This document shows positions 24,102 through 32,339 of a stretch of DNA of 64,000 nt, piece after piece. The notes beneath the pieces were generated by a model. It ran no database searches and was not told the origin of the DNA. It saw nothing but the letters and a program-made list of their open reading frames with translations. Position 1 is the stretch's first letter, and every line of letters begins with the position of its first letter. Both the position numbers and the translations under genes were made by a program. Source of the DNA: Mycobacterium sp. ST-F2 (GTDB lineage: Bacteria; Actinomycetota; Actinomycetes; Mycobacteriales; Mycobacteriaceae); contig NZ_JMHT01000042.1 of the NCBI RefSeq assembly GCF_001905655.1, forward strand, positions 62,001 to 126,000, given 5' to 3'.

Positions 24102-24791
24102 ATGACCAAGCGCATCCTGAACGTTGTCACCAACGTCTCGCACTACGAGGACCCGTCCGAGCCCACCGGCTTGTGGCTGTCGGAGCTGACCCACGCCTAT
24201 CACGTCTTCGCCGAGGCCGGCTACGAGCAGACGATCGTCAGTCCGCAGGGCGGGCTCTCCCCGCTGGAGCCGCGGTCGCTCAAGTTCCCCAACTACGACA
24301 AGAGCGCCAAGGCGTGGAAAGCCGACGATGCCAAGATGGCGTTGTTGGCCAATGCCGCCGCGCCCGCGGACATCGACTCGGCGGACTTCGACGCCATCTA
24401 CTTCACCGGCGGTCACGCAGTGATGTTCGACTTCCCGGACAGTGAAGGGCTGCAACGTATCTCGCGAGAGATCTTCGAACGTGGGGGAGTCGTGTCCTCG
24501 GTCTGCCACGGCTACGCCGGGCTGCTGAACACCACGCTGTCGGACGGGTCGTTGTTGGTGGCGGGCCGCAAGCTCACCGGATTCTCCTGGACCGAGGAAG
24601 TGGTGGCCCGCGTCGACAAGCTGGTGCCCTACAACGTCGAAGAGGAGATGAAGAAGCGCGGCGCGCTGTACGAGAAGGGGCTGATTCCCTTCGCGTCGTA
24701 CGTCGTTGCCGACGGTCGCCTCGTGACCGGCCAGAACCCGGGGTCGGCCAAAGCCACGGCGAAGAAGGTTGTCGAAGTCCTCGGGGTCTAG
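24102..24791 (+). CDS. DJ-1/PfpI family protein (type 1 glutamine amidotransferase-like)
   Basis: 229 residues. Flavodoxin-like fold with the nucleophile elbow VVSSVCHGYAGLL (Cys followed by His) near residue 143 and the preceding YFTGGHAVMFDFP; ISPQGG-like early motif VSPQGGLSPLEP. This is the Hsp31/YhbO-like branch, linked to glyoxalase/deglycase or chaperone activity. ATG 24102 is used; an upstream in-frame ATG lies within the presumed operator. Divergent from the AraC regulators and probably controlled by them, perhaps coping with reactive aldehydes from the nearby catabolic operon (inference). Confidence 0.88.
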   Translation: MTKRILNVVTNVSHYEDPSEPTGLWLSELTHAYHVFAEAGYEQTIVSPQGGLSPLEPRSLKFPNYDKSAKAWKADDAKMALLANAAAPADIDSADFDAIYFTGGHAVMFDFPDSEGLQRISREIFERGGVVSSVCHGYAGLLNTTLSDGSLLVAGRKLTGFSWTEEVVARVDKLVPYNVEEEMKKRGALYEKGLIPFASYVVADGRLVTGQNPGSAKATAKKVVEVLGV

Positions 24792-24793
24792 TG

Positions 24794-24813
24794 TCCTGCC
24801 GAGCCGGGCAGGA
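24794..24813 (+). terminator. Short hairpin after the PfpI-like gene
   Basis: TCCTGCC and GGCAGGA form a 7-bp stem around GAGCCG, starting three bases after the stop. Plausible weak terminator without U-tract. Confidence 0.45.
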
Positions 24814-24866
24814 TCCGGGTCGAGGGTGCGTACAGATCGTCAGAACCATGGTTGAGGCGCGCTGAT

Positions 24867-24913
24867 TGCACACTCGTGGCCTGATGTTGTTCACCGACTT
24901 TGGCGAGTGTGCA
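24867..24913. repeat. 10-bp perfect inverted repeat in intergenic DNA
   Basis: TGCACACTCG and CGAGTGTGCA are separated by 27 bases. It lies in the tail-to-tail gap (24792-25016) between the PfpI-like gene and the small ORF. That gap otherwise holds only the preceding hairpin and no coding signal that I can support. Confidence 0.4.
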
Positions 24914-25016
24914 GTCAGACGGACGAATCCGTGAAATCGACGATCTGGCGGCACAGTCACGAGTCTCCGCCTGCTGGGCATTCGACAAGCAAATGCCGGC
25001 TCTCGGCCCGGACGCG

Positions 25017-25142
25017 CTACGGGCGGGGCGAGATCTCGATGGCGAACGAATTCTGCTGACGGCGGGTGATCCAGACGCCGAACTCGCTGAGCGGTCCCAT
25101 GAGCCAGTACTTACGGTTGAGGATTCGCCCGTCCGACGGCAT
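25017..25142 (-). CDS. Small ORF at the end of the hydrolase operon (41 residues)
   Basis: An ORF starting ATG 25142, 12 bases after the stop of the saccharopine-dehydrogenase-like gene on the same strand. Third codon positions are almost all G or C and the peptide (with KYWLMGPLSEFGVW and FAIEISPRP) looks like real protein rather than noise. A different frame, ATG overlapping the previous stop (ATGA), runs only 15 codons; a frameshift joining the two frames is possible. No family recognised. Confidence 0.5.
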   Translation of the reverse strand: MPSDGRILNRKYWLMGPLSEFGVWITRRQQNSFAIEISPRP

Positions 25143-25154
25143 CCCAATCAGTAC

Positions 25155-26252
25155 TCATACCTCCACCATGCCGCATTCCTTGGCACCGGCGACGAGTTCG
25201 TCGAGCCCGAACGCTTCGACAGGCCCGACGACGCCGGGCGTCTTGCCGGCTCCAGAGGCCAATTGGTCTGCAGCCCAGGCCATCAGCTCACCAGTCAGTG
25301 AATAGGGGCTAGGGCCCTCGACGTGGACCTCGGAGACCGCCGTGCCACGTTGATCACGCGCCACCGCCACGACGTGGCTGAGGGTGCGGGCCCGCTCGGC
25401 CGCGTCGGGGCCGCCGCCGGGGCCGACGGTGCGGGCCGAGATGGCGTTGACCAGGTCGCGGCCGCGCGGCAGCTTCGCCGTGGCGTTCGCAGCGGCAGAG
25501 ACGAGTTGGATGCCGCGGCTCAGCGGCGGGAACCAGCCGTTGTAGACCGTCACCGACTGCAGCCCGGGTACCTGCGACGGCAGGAACAGCACCTCGGTGC
25601 CCGACACCAGGAATGCACTCCTTCGCTTGCCGCGCACACTGAACTCACGCACCTTGTGCGCGGTCTTCTCATCGACCAGGCGGCCGTCGCGCCATACCGG
25701 AGCAGGCAGAATCAGCCCCTCCGCCATGGTTTTTCGGGTGCCCTCGCTCAGGCCGTTGCGCAGCGAGCCGATAGCGAAGTAGCCGACGTCGATCGAGTGG
25801 ACCGCGGTGGCGGCGGCCCGCGCGGCGAGGGCACCGGCCAGGATGCCGGGCACGTAGTCGTACCCGAATGCCGGCGCGATGATGGCCCCGGCCGCCCGGG
25901 CCAGGGCGTCGTGCCGCTCCCACACTTCGCGGACGAAGCCGACCTCGCCTGTGGAGTCGAGGTAGTGGGCGCCGGCATCGGCCGCTGCCTGCGCGACCGG
26001 ATGGCCGAACTGCTCGAACGGGCCGACCGTCGTGACGAGGACGTCGCCCTTGTCGACGAGGGCGCGGACGCTGGCGGGGTCGCCGACGTCGGCGATGCGG
26101 TAGTCGAGCCCACCGAACTGCTGCGCCAGTGCGGCCAGTCGTTCGGCGCCACGTCCGGCCAGCACCGGTCGCACTCCGCGCCGCACCAGCGCCTCGGTCA
26201 CGAGACCGCCGGTGTACCCGGTCGCCCCGAAAACGATGATCTGATGGGTCAT
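25155..26252 (-). CDS. Saccharopine dehydrogenase-like NAD(P)-binding protein
   Basis: 365 residues. N-terminal Rossmann motif IIVFGATGYTGGLVTEALVRRG, then VLAGRGAERLAAL, typical of the Sacchrp_dh_NADP family that includes mycobacterial trans-acting enoyl reductases. The middle has VTTVGPFEQFGHPVAQAAADAGAHYLDSTGE, the conserved family block. ATG 26252 is chosen because the motif should start within the first residues; the frame is open 23 codons further into the neighbouring gene. Seven bases behind the DDN-type reductase. Whether it acts on lipid double bonds or another carbonyl is not visible. Confidence 0.88.
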   Translation of the reverse strand: MTHQIIVFGATGYTGGLVTEALVRRGVRPVLAGRGAERLAALAQQFGGLDYRIADVGDPASVRALVDKGDVLVTTVGPFEQFGHPVAQAAADAGAHYLDSTGEVGFVREVWERHDALARAAGAIIAPAFGYDYVPGILAGALAARAAATAVHSIDVGYFAIGSLRNGLSEGTRKTMAEGLILPAPVWRDGRLVDEKTAHKVREFSVRGKRRSAFLVSGTEVLFLPSQVPGLQSVTVYNGWFPPLSRGIQLVSAAANATAKLPRGRDLVNAISARTVGPGGGPDAAERARTLSHVVAVARDQRGTAVSEVHVEGPSPYSLTGELMAWAADQLASGAGKTPGVVGPVEAFGLDELVAGAKECGMVEV

Positions 26253-26259
26253 TCGTTGC

Positions 26260-26697
26260 TCATCTCGGTTCGCAGAGCACAACCGGGATGTCGCGGCTGG
26301 TCCGTCGTTGATAATCGGCATAACCGCGGTAGGCGGAGACGATCTTCGGCCACAGCTCGGCTTTTTCCGCGGCAGTTGCGGTGCGGGCGCGCATCTGATG
26401 TCGCTGACCGTCGATCACGACCTCGCAGTCGGGGTTGGCCTGGAGATTGCGGTACCAGTCCGGGTTGCGGTCGTCGCCACCTTTGGATGCAACCAGCACC
26501 ACGCGCTGCGAATCGTGAACGGGTGAAGTCAGATAGCACGAGCGCGGCAGCCCGGATTTACGACCGGTCGTGTGCAGCTCAACCAGTGCCATGCCAAAGG
26601 GTTTGGCCAGCAATCGGTTTCCGCTGAGAGTCAGAACAGCGCGGTGGGCACAGTTCATCAATTTGGCGCCGGCGTCGCTCAGGGTGTTGCTGTTCAT
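26260..26697 (-). CDS. F420H2-dependent nitroreductase-fold reductase (DDN family)
   Basis: 145 residues. Split beta-barrel of the deazaflavin-dependent nitroreductase type: ALVELHTTGRKSGLPRSCYL (phosphate-binding GRKSG), VVLVASKGGDDRNPDWYRNLQANPDCEV, the core family motif, and RARTATAAEKAELW. Such proteins use F420H2 to reduce quinones or other substrates. Its ATG overlaps the stop of the aldehyde dehydrogenase (ATGA). F420 use points to actinobacteria. Its role with aldehyde dehydrogenase and hydrolase may be in detoxification or catabolism of a shared substrate. Confidence 0.92.
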   Translation of the reverse strand: MNSNTLSDAGAKLMNCAHRAVLTLSGNRLLAKPFGMALVELHTTGRKSGLPRSCYLTSPVHDSQRVVLVASKGGDDRNPDWYRNLQANPDCEVVIDGQRHQMRARTATAAEKAELWPKIVSAYRGYADYQRRTSRDIPVVLCEPR

Positions 26698-28268
26698 TTG
26701 ACGCCCGGGATTCGACGGAGCAGGCGTATGCCTTTGGTCATGACGCGGGCGTAGGTACCCGCGCCGAGCCAGGTGGGTGCGCCGACCGGCAACAGCCGCT
26801 CGACCGCAATCGTCTGGGACTCGGTGTATTTGAGGATGCCGTGCTCACCGTGCCGGCGGCCCATGCCGGACGCCTTCATGCCGCCCATCGGCGCGTCGAC
26901 CGATGCCCACGCGGCCGCATAGGCCTCGTTGACATTGACCGTGCCCGCCTGCAGTTTGGCGGCCACCTCGCGCCCGTGCTTCGGGTTGGACGTCCACACA
27001 CTGAAATTCAGGCCGTACGGGCTGTCGTTGGCTTTGTCGATGGCCTCGGCCTCGCTCTCCACCCGGTAGAGCGAAACCAGCGGACCGAAGGTCTCGTCGG
27101 CGTAGACGATCATGCCGTCGTGCACGCCGGTCAGGATGGTCGGTTCGTAGAAGTACGGTCCGAGGTCGGGACGGGGCCGCCCGCCGGCGAGGACGACGGC
27201 GCCCTTCTCCACCGCGTCGTTGACGTGGCGGGTCATGGTCGTGAGTTGCTTCTCGGAGATCAGTGATCCCATGTCGGCCGAATAGTCCAGCGCGCCGGAG
27301 AGTTTCATCTTCTTTGTTGCAGCGGCGAACCGGGTGGAGAACTGATCCCACATCGCCGCCGGCACGTAGATGCGCTCGATGGAAATGCACAGCTGGCCGG
27401 TGTTGGAGAAACACGCCCGGATCGCGCCGTTGACGGCCTTGTTCACGTCGGCGTCGTCGAGAATCAACAGAGCGTTCTTGCCGCCCAACTCCATAGAGCA
27501 GTCGATCAGCTGCTCACCCGCCTGTGCGGCGACCGTGCGCCCGACCGCCGTCGATCCGGTGAACATCAGGAAATCCGACTGCTCGATGATCGACGTGCCC
27601 AGCTCGGCACCCGAACCCGTCACCACCTGCACCAAACCCTCTGGCATACCGGCCTCTTCGAGCAGCCGTACCGCCCACAGCGTGGCGAACGGCGTCTGCT
27701 GGTCCGGTTTGGTCAGCACCGCGTTGCCGGCGACGATCGCCGGAATCGAGTCACTGATGCCCAGCGTCAGCGGGTAGTTCCATGGCGAGATGACGCCGAC
27801 GAGGCCCTTCGGGTGATGCAGTTCCCACACCTCGGTGAGGGCCAGCTGCGCACCCTGGCGGCGTTTGGGCTCGAGGTAGCCGGCAGCGGTGTTCGCGTAA
27901 TAGCGGGAGACCATGGCGACGTCGATGATCTCCTCGAAGGCGTGCCGTCGTGCCTTGCCGTTCTCGAGCTGAATGAGGTCGAGCACCTCGTCCTGGCGGT
28001 CGAGCACCAGATCATGGAAACGCATCAGCATGGCCGCGCGTTCCTCGACAGGTGTTGCGGCCCAAGTCGGTTGGACCGCGCGGGCCCGGGCGGCGGCGGC
28101 CGCGACATCGGCCGGGGTGCACCGCGGAACGTCCGCGAGCACTTGGCCGGTCATCGAGTTGAGGACGTCGAGGCGCGTGCCGGGGTCGAGAGCCTGGACC
28201 CGGCCGGCCAGGTCCTTCAGCAGCGCGCTGCGGGTGCCGGCCACGGGTGGGGTTGCGAATGTGGTCAT
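26694..28268 (-). CDS. Aldehyde dehydrogenase (succinate-semialdehyde dehydrogenase type)
   Basis: 524 residues. Family signatures: ISPWNYPLTLG (cofactor region), FTGSTAVGRTVA, catalytic Glu in MELGGKNALLIL and catalytic Cys in FSNTGQLCISIERIYV. Similar to GabD2-like proteins of mycobacteria. ATG 28268 overlaps the stop of the upstream hydrolase; the frame is open further but that extension overlaps the hydrolase coding region and has no family character. Second gene of the hydrolase-ALDH-DDN-Sacchrp operon; oxidises an aldehyde, exact substrate unknown. Confidence 0.93.
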   Translation of the reverse strand: MTTFATPPVAGTRSALLKDLAGRVQALDPGTRLDVLNSMTGQVLADVPRCTPADVAAAAARARAVQPTWAATPVEERAAMLMRFHDLVLDRQDEVLDLIQLENGKARRHAFEEIIDVAMVSRYYANTAAGYLEPKRRQGAQLALTEVWELHHPKGLVGVISPWNYPLTLGISDSIPAIVAGNAVLTKPDQQTPFATLWAVRLLEEAGMPEGLVQVVTGSGAELGTSIIEQSDFLMFTGSTAVGRTVAAQAGEQLIDCSMELGGKNALLILDDADVNKAVNGAIRACFSNTGQLCISIERIYVPAAMWDQFSTRFAAATKKMKLSGALDYSADMGSLISEKQLTTMTRHVNDAVEKGAVVLAGGRPRPDLGPYFYEPTILTGVHDGMIVYADETFGPLVSLYRVESEAEAIDKANDSPYGLNFSVWTSNPKHGREVAAKLQAGTVNVNEAYAAAWASVDAPMGGMKASGMGRRHGEHGILKYTESQTIAVERLLPVGAPTWLGAGTYARVMTKGIRLLRRIPGVK

Positions 28269-29230
28269 GATGTCTTCTCCTGCAGGGCGGCGCGCAGCGT
28301 GTCCTGCGCGAGTTTGATTGCGGCCGTGGCCGCGTGGGTGGACCGGAGCGTGTTGAGCATCATGAAGTCGTGGATGATGCCGCCGAAGCGCACCTGCACG
28401 ACGGGGACGCCTGCTTCGCGCAGCTTGGCGGCGTAGGCTTCGCCGCCGTCGCGGAGGACGTCGGCCTCGGCGGTGATCACCAAAGCCGTTGGTAGACCGG
28501 AGAGTTGGTCGACGGTTGCCCGCAGCGGTGACGCGTAGATCTCGTCGCGCTGTGCGTCGTTCTCGGTGTACTGGTCCCAGAACCACTTCATGCCCTCGCG
28601 GCTCAGGAAGTAGTGCTCGGCGAACTGGTGATAGGACGGTGTGTCGAAGTCCGCTGCGGTCACGGGGTAGAGGAGCACCTGGTGGCAGATGGTGACGTCG
28701 CCCCGGTCCTTGGCCATGAGCGTCAGCACGGCGGCCATGTCACCACCCACCGAATCGCCCGAGACCGCGAACCGGGAAGCGTCCAAGCCTTTTTCGGCAC
28801 CGTGGACGAATACCCATTGTGCGGCAGCGTAATTCTGCTCGATGGCCGTCGGGTACTTGGCCTCGGGGGACAGGTCGTATTCGGGGAACACCACGGCGGC
28901 GTCGGCCCCGACAGCCAACTCCCGGACCAGGCGGTCGTGCGTGTGCGCGTTGCCGAAGACCCAGCCCGCACCGTGGATGTAGAAGATCACCGGCAATCGG
29001 CCGGTGGCTCCTGCCGGTTTGATGATCCGCACCTTCACCGAACCCGTCGGCCCGCCCTCGACGGTGATCCACTCGTCGTCGACGTCCGGCATCGCGACGT
29101 CACCGGACTGCACCTCGTCGACCGTCTTGCGGCCCTCGGCGGGCGGCAGCTGATAGAGGAACGGCGGAGTGTCGGTGGCCTCGCAGAACGCGACGGCTTC
29201 GGGTTCCAGGACGGGCTTGATAGCGGTCAT
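28265..29230 (-). CDS. Alpha/beta hydrolase (HSL/LipN-type esterase)
   Basis: 321 residues. Hormone-sensitive-lipase family features: oxyanion loop YIHGAGWVFGN (HGGGW variant, with Ala at the second Gly position), FPEYDLSPEAKYP, nucleophile elbow SGDSVGGDMA, Asp in ITAEADVLRDGGEAYA and His in GGIIHDFMM. Probably hydrolyses short-chain acyl esters. First gene of a four- to five-gene operon; the upstream intergenic region holds copy 2 of the putative AraC operator 88 bases from the start. No signal peptide, so intracellular. Confidence 0.92.
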   Translation of the reverse strand: MTAIKPVLEPEAVAFCEATDTPPFLYQLPPAEGRKTVDEVQSGDVAMPDVDDEWITVEGGPTGSVKVRIIKPAGATGRLPVIFYIHGAGWVFGNAHTHDRLVRELAVGADAAVVFPEYDLSPEAKYPTAIEQNYAAAQWVFVHGAEKGLDASRFAVSGDSVGGDMAAVLTLMAKDRGDVTICHQVLLYPVTAADFDTPSYHQFAEHYFLSREGMKWFWDQYTENDAQRDEIYASPLRATVDQLSGLPTALVITAEADVLRDGGEAYAAKLREAGVPVVQVRFGGIIHDFMMLNTLRSTHAATAAIKLAQDTLRAALQEKTS

Positions 29231-29317
29231 GGTGTCTCCTCTTGCTCACGGGTTGGCACTGCTCGATGAGGTGGGACCTGATTGATCGTTGTCCACCTGC
29301 CTGCGGCTGACACCTGT

Positions 29318-29348
29318 TTGGCCACTTCTCACAAGTTATTGGCCATCC
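29318..29348. promoter_or_regulatory. Putative AraC-type operator, copy 2
   Basis: TTGGCCACTTCTCACAAG followed by TTATTGGCCATCC. TTGGCCA repeats directly with 21-bp spacing. Nearly identical to the element at 24032-24061. Placed between the hydrolase operon (88 bases) and the acetoacetate-decarboxylase-like gene (75 bases), so it could control both directions. Confidence 0.65.
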
Positions 29349-29422
29349 GGCACCTGTGGAGCGCGGCGGCGTCCTGTCAGCCTTGAGCTGTCAACCCCTA
29401 CGGAAGGACGAGGTCCATCACC

Positions 29423-30337
29423 ATGGCTACGCAAGTCACCGAGGTCGAATTCGCCGGCCAGACCGTCGAGGTGCCGAAGGGCGGCTACTACGACCGCTAC
29501 CGCTCGAACCCGAACCTCGACGAGGTGGCACAAGACCCGGCCGTCGGAAACATCGACTGGTTCCGGCGCATCCCGAAGGTTCAGGTCGATTCGCGGGTAG
29601 GGCCGCTGTGGGCACCGAACTTCTACTATCGCGCGAGCATCGTGCAGGCGAATCTTCTTGCGCCGCTGGACCGGTTGGCCGCGATGCTGCCCGCGCCACT
29701 CGAGCCGCTGCGTGCCGCTCCCGGCTACGGCATCGCCGCGCTGACGTTCTTCTCGTACTCGGTATGCGACAACGATCCCTACGACGAGGTGTCCGTCGCG
29801 GCCGTCATCCGCAAGCCCGGTGACCACGGCCTCGTGTCTGGCATCCTGCCCGAGCTCGAACTGCTGAATGCCCTGCGGCGCAGGAACTTCTACGCGCACG
29901 TCCTCGCGCTCCCGGTGACCACCGAGATCGCCCGGGTCCGCGGCGTCAACGGGTACCAGCTGCCCAAGTGGCGCACCGACATCAGCGTCGACATCGGCGA
30001 CACCGTGCGCGCTGAAATCGCCGGTCCCACAGGGAAACCCGACGTGATCCTGACGGCGCCGCGGCCCGAGTTCACCGACGTGCCGTCGCAGTCCCGCATG
30101 GGCACCAACACCATGATCCATCTGGTCGACGGCCAATGGCACCAGACGTCGGTGCAGTCGAACACCTTGTCCTACGCACAGCGCAGCTTCCCGCGCGACG
30201 TCACGATCGACCGCAACGGCGGTCCGCTGAGCGACCTGCTCGACGGACTCGGCGCCTCCCGAATCCTGAGCTTGGATGTGGCGAGGGACGCGCAGCTGGT
30301 GCTGAACCTGCCGCGGCCCCTGAACACCTTCGGCTGA
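29423..30337 (+). CDS. Acetoacetate decarboxylase family protein
   Basis: 304 residues. ADC-like fold: WAPNFYYRASIVQANLLAP, YDEVSVAAVIRKPG, then YAHVLALPVTTEIARVRGVNGYQLPKWRTDI. The lysine in LPKW would match the catalytic Schiff-base lysine of acetoacetate decarboxylase; many relatives use other substrates. ATG 29423 lies after ACGGAAGGACGAGG. It heads a two-gene unit with the SDR at 30401 and shares a divergent promoter region with the hydrolase operon. A ketone- or keto-acid-related catabolic pathway is suggested by the set. Confidence 0.88.
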   Translation: MATQVTEVEFAGQTVEVPKGGYYDRYRSNPNLDEVAQDPAVGNIDWFRRIPKVQVDSRVGPLWAPNFYYRASIVQANLLAPLDRLAAMLPAPLEPLRAAPGYGIAALTFFSYSVCDNDPYDEVSVAAVIRKPGDHGLVSGILPELELLNALRRRNFYAHVLALPVTTEIARVRGVNGYQLPKWRTDISVDIGDTVRAEIAGPTGKPDVILTAPRPEFTDVPSQSRMGTNTMIHLVDGQWHQTSVQSNTLSYAQRSFPRDVTIDRNGGPLSDLLDGLGASRILSLDVARDAQLVLNLPRPLNTFG

Positions 30338-30400
30338 GCGGGATCCCGGCCAGCGGTCACGCGCCGGCCATCCGCCGTGCCCGGAGGCTAATTTCGGGAA

Positions 30401-31288
30401 ATGGCAGGGCTTCTCGCGGGCAAGACCGCATTGGTAACGGGTAGCAGTCGCGGCATCGGGCGAGCCATCGCGCAACGCCTGGCGGCCGAAGGCGCCACCG
30501 TCGCGGTGACCGCGCGGGCGTACACCCCGTCACCCTCGGTGCGTGCCGGGGTGACGCAGGCCATCCCCGGCTCCATCGAGGAGACCATCGCGCTCATCGA
30601 AGAGGTCGGCGGTTCGGCCTTCGGGCTGGCGGCCGACCTCGAGGACCCGGCAGCGCGCGACGGTCTTGTCGAGGCCGTCGTGGCGCGCACCGGGCGGCTC
30701 GACATCCTGGTCAACAACGCCGGGTACGCCGACTACTCCGTTGTGGACGAGATGACGCTGGAGACCTTCGACCGCACGGTGGAGCACTACCTGCGCACGC
30801 CGTTCGTGTTGGCGAAAGCCGCTGTGCCGCATATGCGGAAGCAGGGCGCCGGCTGGATTGTGAACATCGGTTCGGTGACCGGCATGGACCCGGAACGGCC
30901 GTACCGCGACTACAACAAGACCGCCGGCGACGTGATCTACGCGTCCTGCAAGGCGGCGCTGCACCGCTTCACCCAGGGGGTGGCGGCCGAGCTGCTCGGC
31001 GACAACATCGCGGTCAATGCGGTGGGACCGTCGACGGCAATCCGCACCCCTGGTGCGGCGTCCCTGATTCCGGACAGCTTCCCGACCGAACCCGTCGAGT
31101 ATCTCGCCGAGACGGTCCTGGCCATGTGCCACGTACCCGCGCAGGAGCGCACCGGCCTGGTCGCATTCAGCCTGCACTACCCGTGGTCCCAGCAGCTGCC
31201 AGTGCACTCGCTGGACGGCCGCACGGTGCTGGAGCCGCTCGCGCCACCCGCGACGGCGAACCCGAACATCAAACCTGCGGGGCTCTAG
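30401..31288 (+). CDS. Short-chain dehydrogenase/reductase
   Basis: 295 residues, classical SDR. TGSSRGIGRAIAQRLAAEGA is the cofactor motif, NNAGYADYS the NNAG segment, NIGSVTGMDP the catalytic Ser, and YASCKAALHRF the YxxxK pair. An insertion near residues 35-55 after the second strand is longer than usual. It follows the ADC-like gene by 63 bases in the same direction and ends overlapping the stop of the converging A/B-barrel protein. NAD versus NADP preference was not resolved. Confidence 0.9.
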   Translation: MAGLLAGKTALVTGSSRGIGRAIAQRLAAEGATVAVTARAYTPSPSVRAGVTQAIPGSIEETIALIEEVGGSAFGLAADLEDPAARDGLVEAVVARTGRLDILVNNAGYADYSVVDEMTLETFDRTVEHYLRTPFVLAKAAVPHMRKQGAGWIVNIGSVTGMDPERPYRDYNKTAGDVIYASCKAALHRFTQGVAAELLGDNIAVNAVGPSTAIRTPGAASLIPDSFPTEPVEYLAETVLAMCHVPAQERTGLVAFSLHYPWSQQLPVHSLDGRTVLEPLAPPATANPNIKPAGL

Positions 31289-32262
31289 AGAACCGGCGCC
31301 GGCAGCTCACAGAAGCTGTGGCACAACCGATCTCGCACGATCACATCGGTGGTCTCGGGGTCGAACCAGCGATCCACGACGGTCCAGTGGATCGGATGCA
31401 TGAGATAGGGGCCCAAGAGCCCGTCGACGTCGGTGAACTCCTGCTCGAACACATGCGTCCACGCGCTGGAGCCCATCGAGGTCTCGACGCGGCTGAGCTG
31501 CCAGGCCTTGATGGTGGACACGAAGCCGGGCATCGACATCAGTTCGCCTTCGAACCGGGCCACGGTCGCGGCGTCCGCTGCCGGGTCGACGCGGAGCAAC
31601 AACGCGCGGTAGACGGTGCCGGTGCCGCGGCGGTTCGGTGTGCCGCGGTAGGTCGCACCGTTGACGTGGGTGACGGCCGGGTCGGCCAGGCAATCGTCGA
31701 AAGTGCTTTGTTCCCAGACAGCTTGAGAAGCGAACCGCAGGTGCACCAGGAGGTCGCCGCCGTTGCGGGACCCGGGCAACGTCGGTTCCACGACAAACGA
31801 CGCGGCCCCGCTGCTGCGCGCAGCAGAGCGGAGGGTTTCCAGCACGCGGCGCCGCTCGGGTTCGGCGGCGTCGACAAGGCGCGTCACGCAGTAGACGGGT
31901 GCCTCCGGCGCACTCGACACGACGACTTCTGCTGCGGGGACGGCATTTTCGGGTGCGGCGGCGACGCTGCGCTCGCGCGAGACGATGAGATCGGTGATGC
32001 TGTCCCACCATTGCGCCAGCGTGGGGTCGGAGCGACCGTGCCACGTCATCTGCCACCATGCGGCGGCATCGCGCAGTGTCCAGGTGATGGTCACGACGTT
32101 GGTCTGGTCGTCGAACCAGATCGGTGGACTCACCAGAACGTCCCGCAGGGTCATGCCTCGCCCGCGGGCGCCCGGGGCGTAGCCGGCCAGGTAGGCGTCG
32201 ATGAATCGCTGGGCGCATCCGGGAGCGGTCACCACACGGTCGACGACGAAGACCTCGTCCAT
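31285..32262 (-). CDS. Dabb/ABM-type alpha-beta barrel protein, hypothetical
   Basis: 325 residues. It appears to hold a C-terminal stress-responsive A/B-barrel (Dabb) segment, PGFVSTIKAWQLSRVE then FEQEFTDVDGLLGPYLMHPIHW, and upstream dimeric ferredoxin-like segments with alternating strands and helices (FVVDRVVTAPGC and YCVTRLVDAAEPERRR), suggesting two or three barrel repeats in one chain. Enzymatic role unknown. Similar proteins often accompany aromatic- or lipid-modifying gene sets, but nothing here proves it. Converges on the SDR gene with overlapping stops. Confidence 0.65.
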   Translation of the reverse strand: MDEVFVVDRVVTAPGCAQRFIDAYLAGYAPGARGRGMTLRDVLVSPPIWFDDQTNVVTITWTLRDAAAWWQMTWHGRSDPTLAQWWDSITDLIVSRERSVAAAPENAVPAAEVVVSSAPEAPVYCVTRLVDAAEPERRRVLETLRSAARSSGAASFVVEPTLPGSRNGGDLLVHLRFASQAVWEQSTFDDCLADPAVTHVNGATYRGTPNRRGTGTVYRALLLRVDPAADAATVARFEGELMSMPGFVSTIKAWQLSRVETSMGSSAWTHVFEQEFTDVDGLLGPYLMHPIHWTVVDRWFDPETTDVIVRDRLCHSFCELPAPVL

Positions 32263-32339
32263 GAGTCGACGCTATGGTCCGGGGCTACGCGGCGCGCGGT
32301 GCGCTCCCGGCCATCGGGAGGGCGCCGCCGTGGTTCGGA

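Noticed and set aside
24788..25301. Open frames on both strands in the gap after the PfpI-like gene
   Set aside because: Translations have no protein-like composition apart from the short ORF at 25017-25142, which is listed as a feature.
28269..28586. N-terminal extension of the aldehyde dehydrogenase
   Set aside because: Entirely within the hydrolase gene, low complexity and Arg-rich; ALDH begins at 28268.
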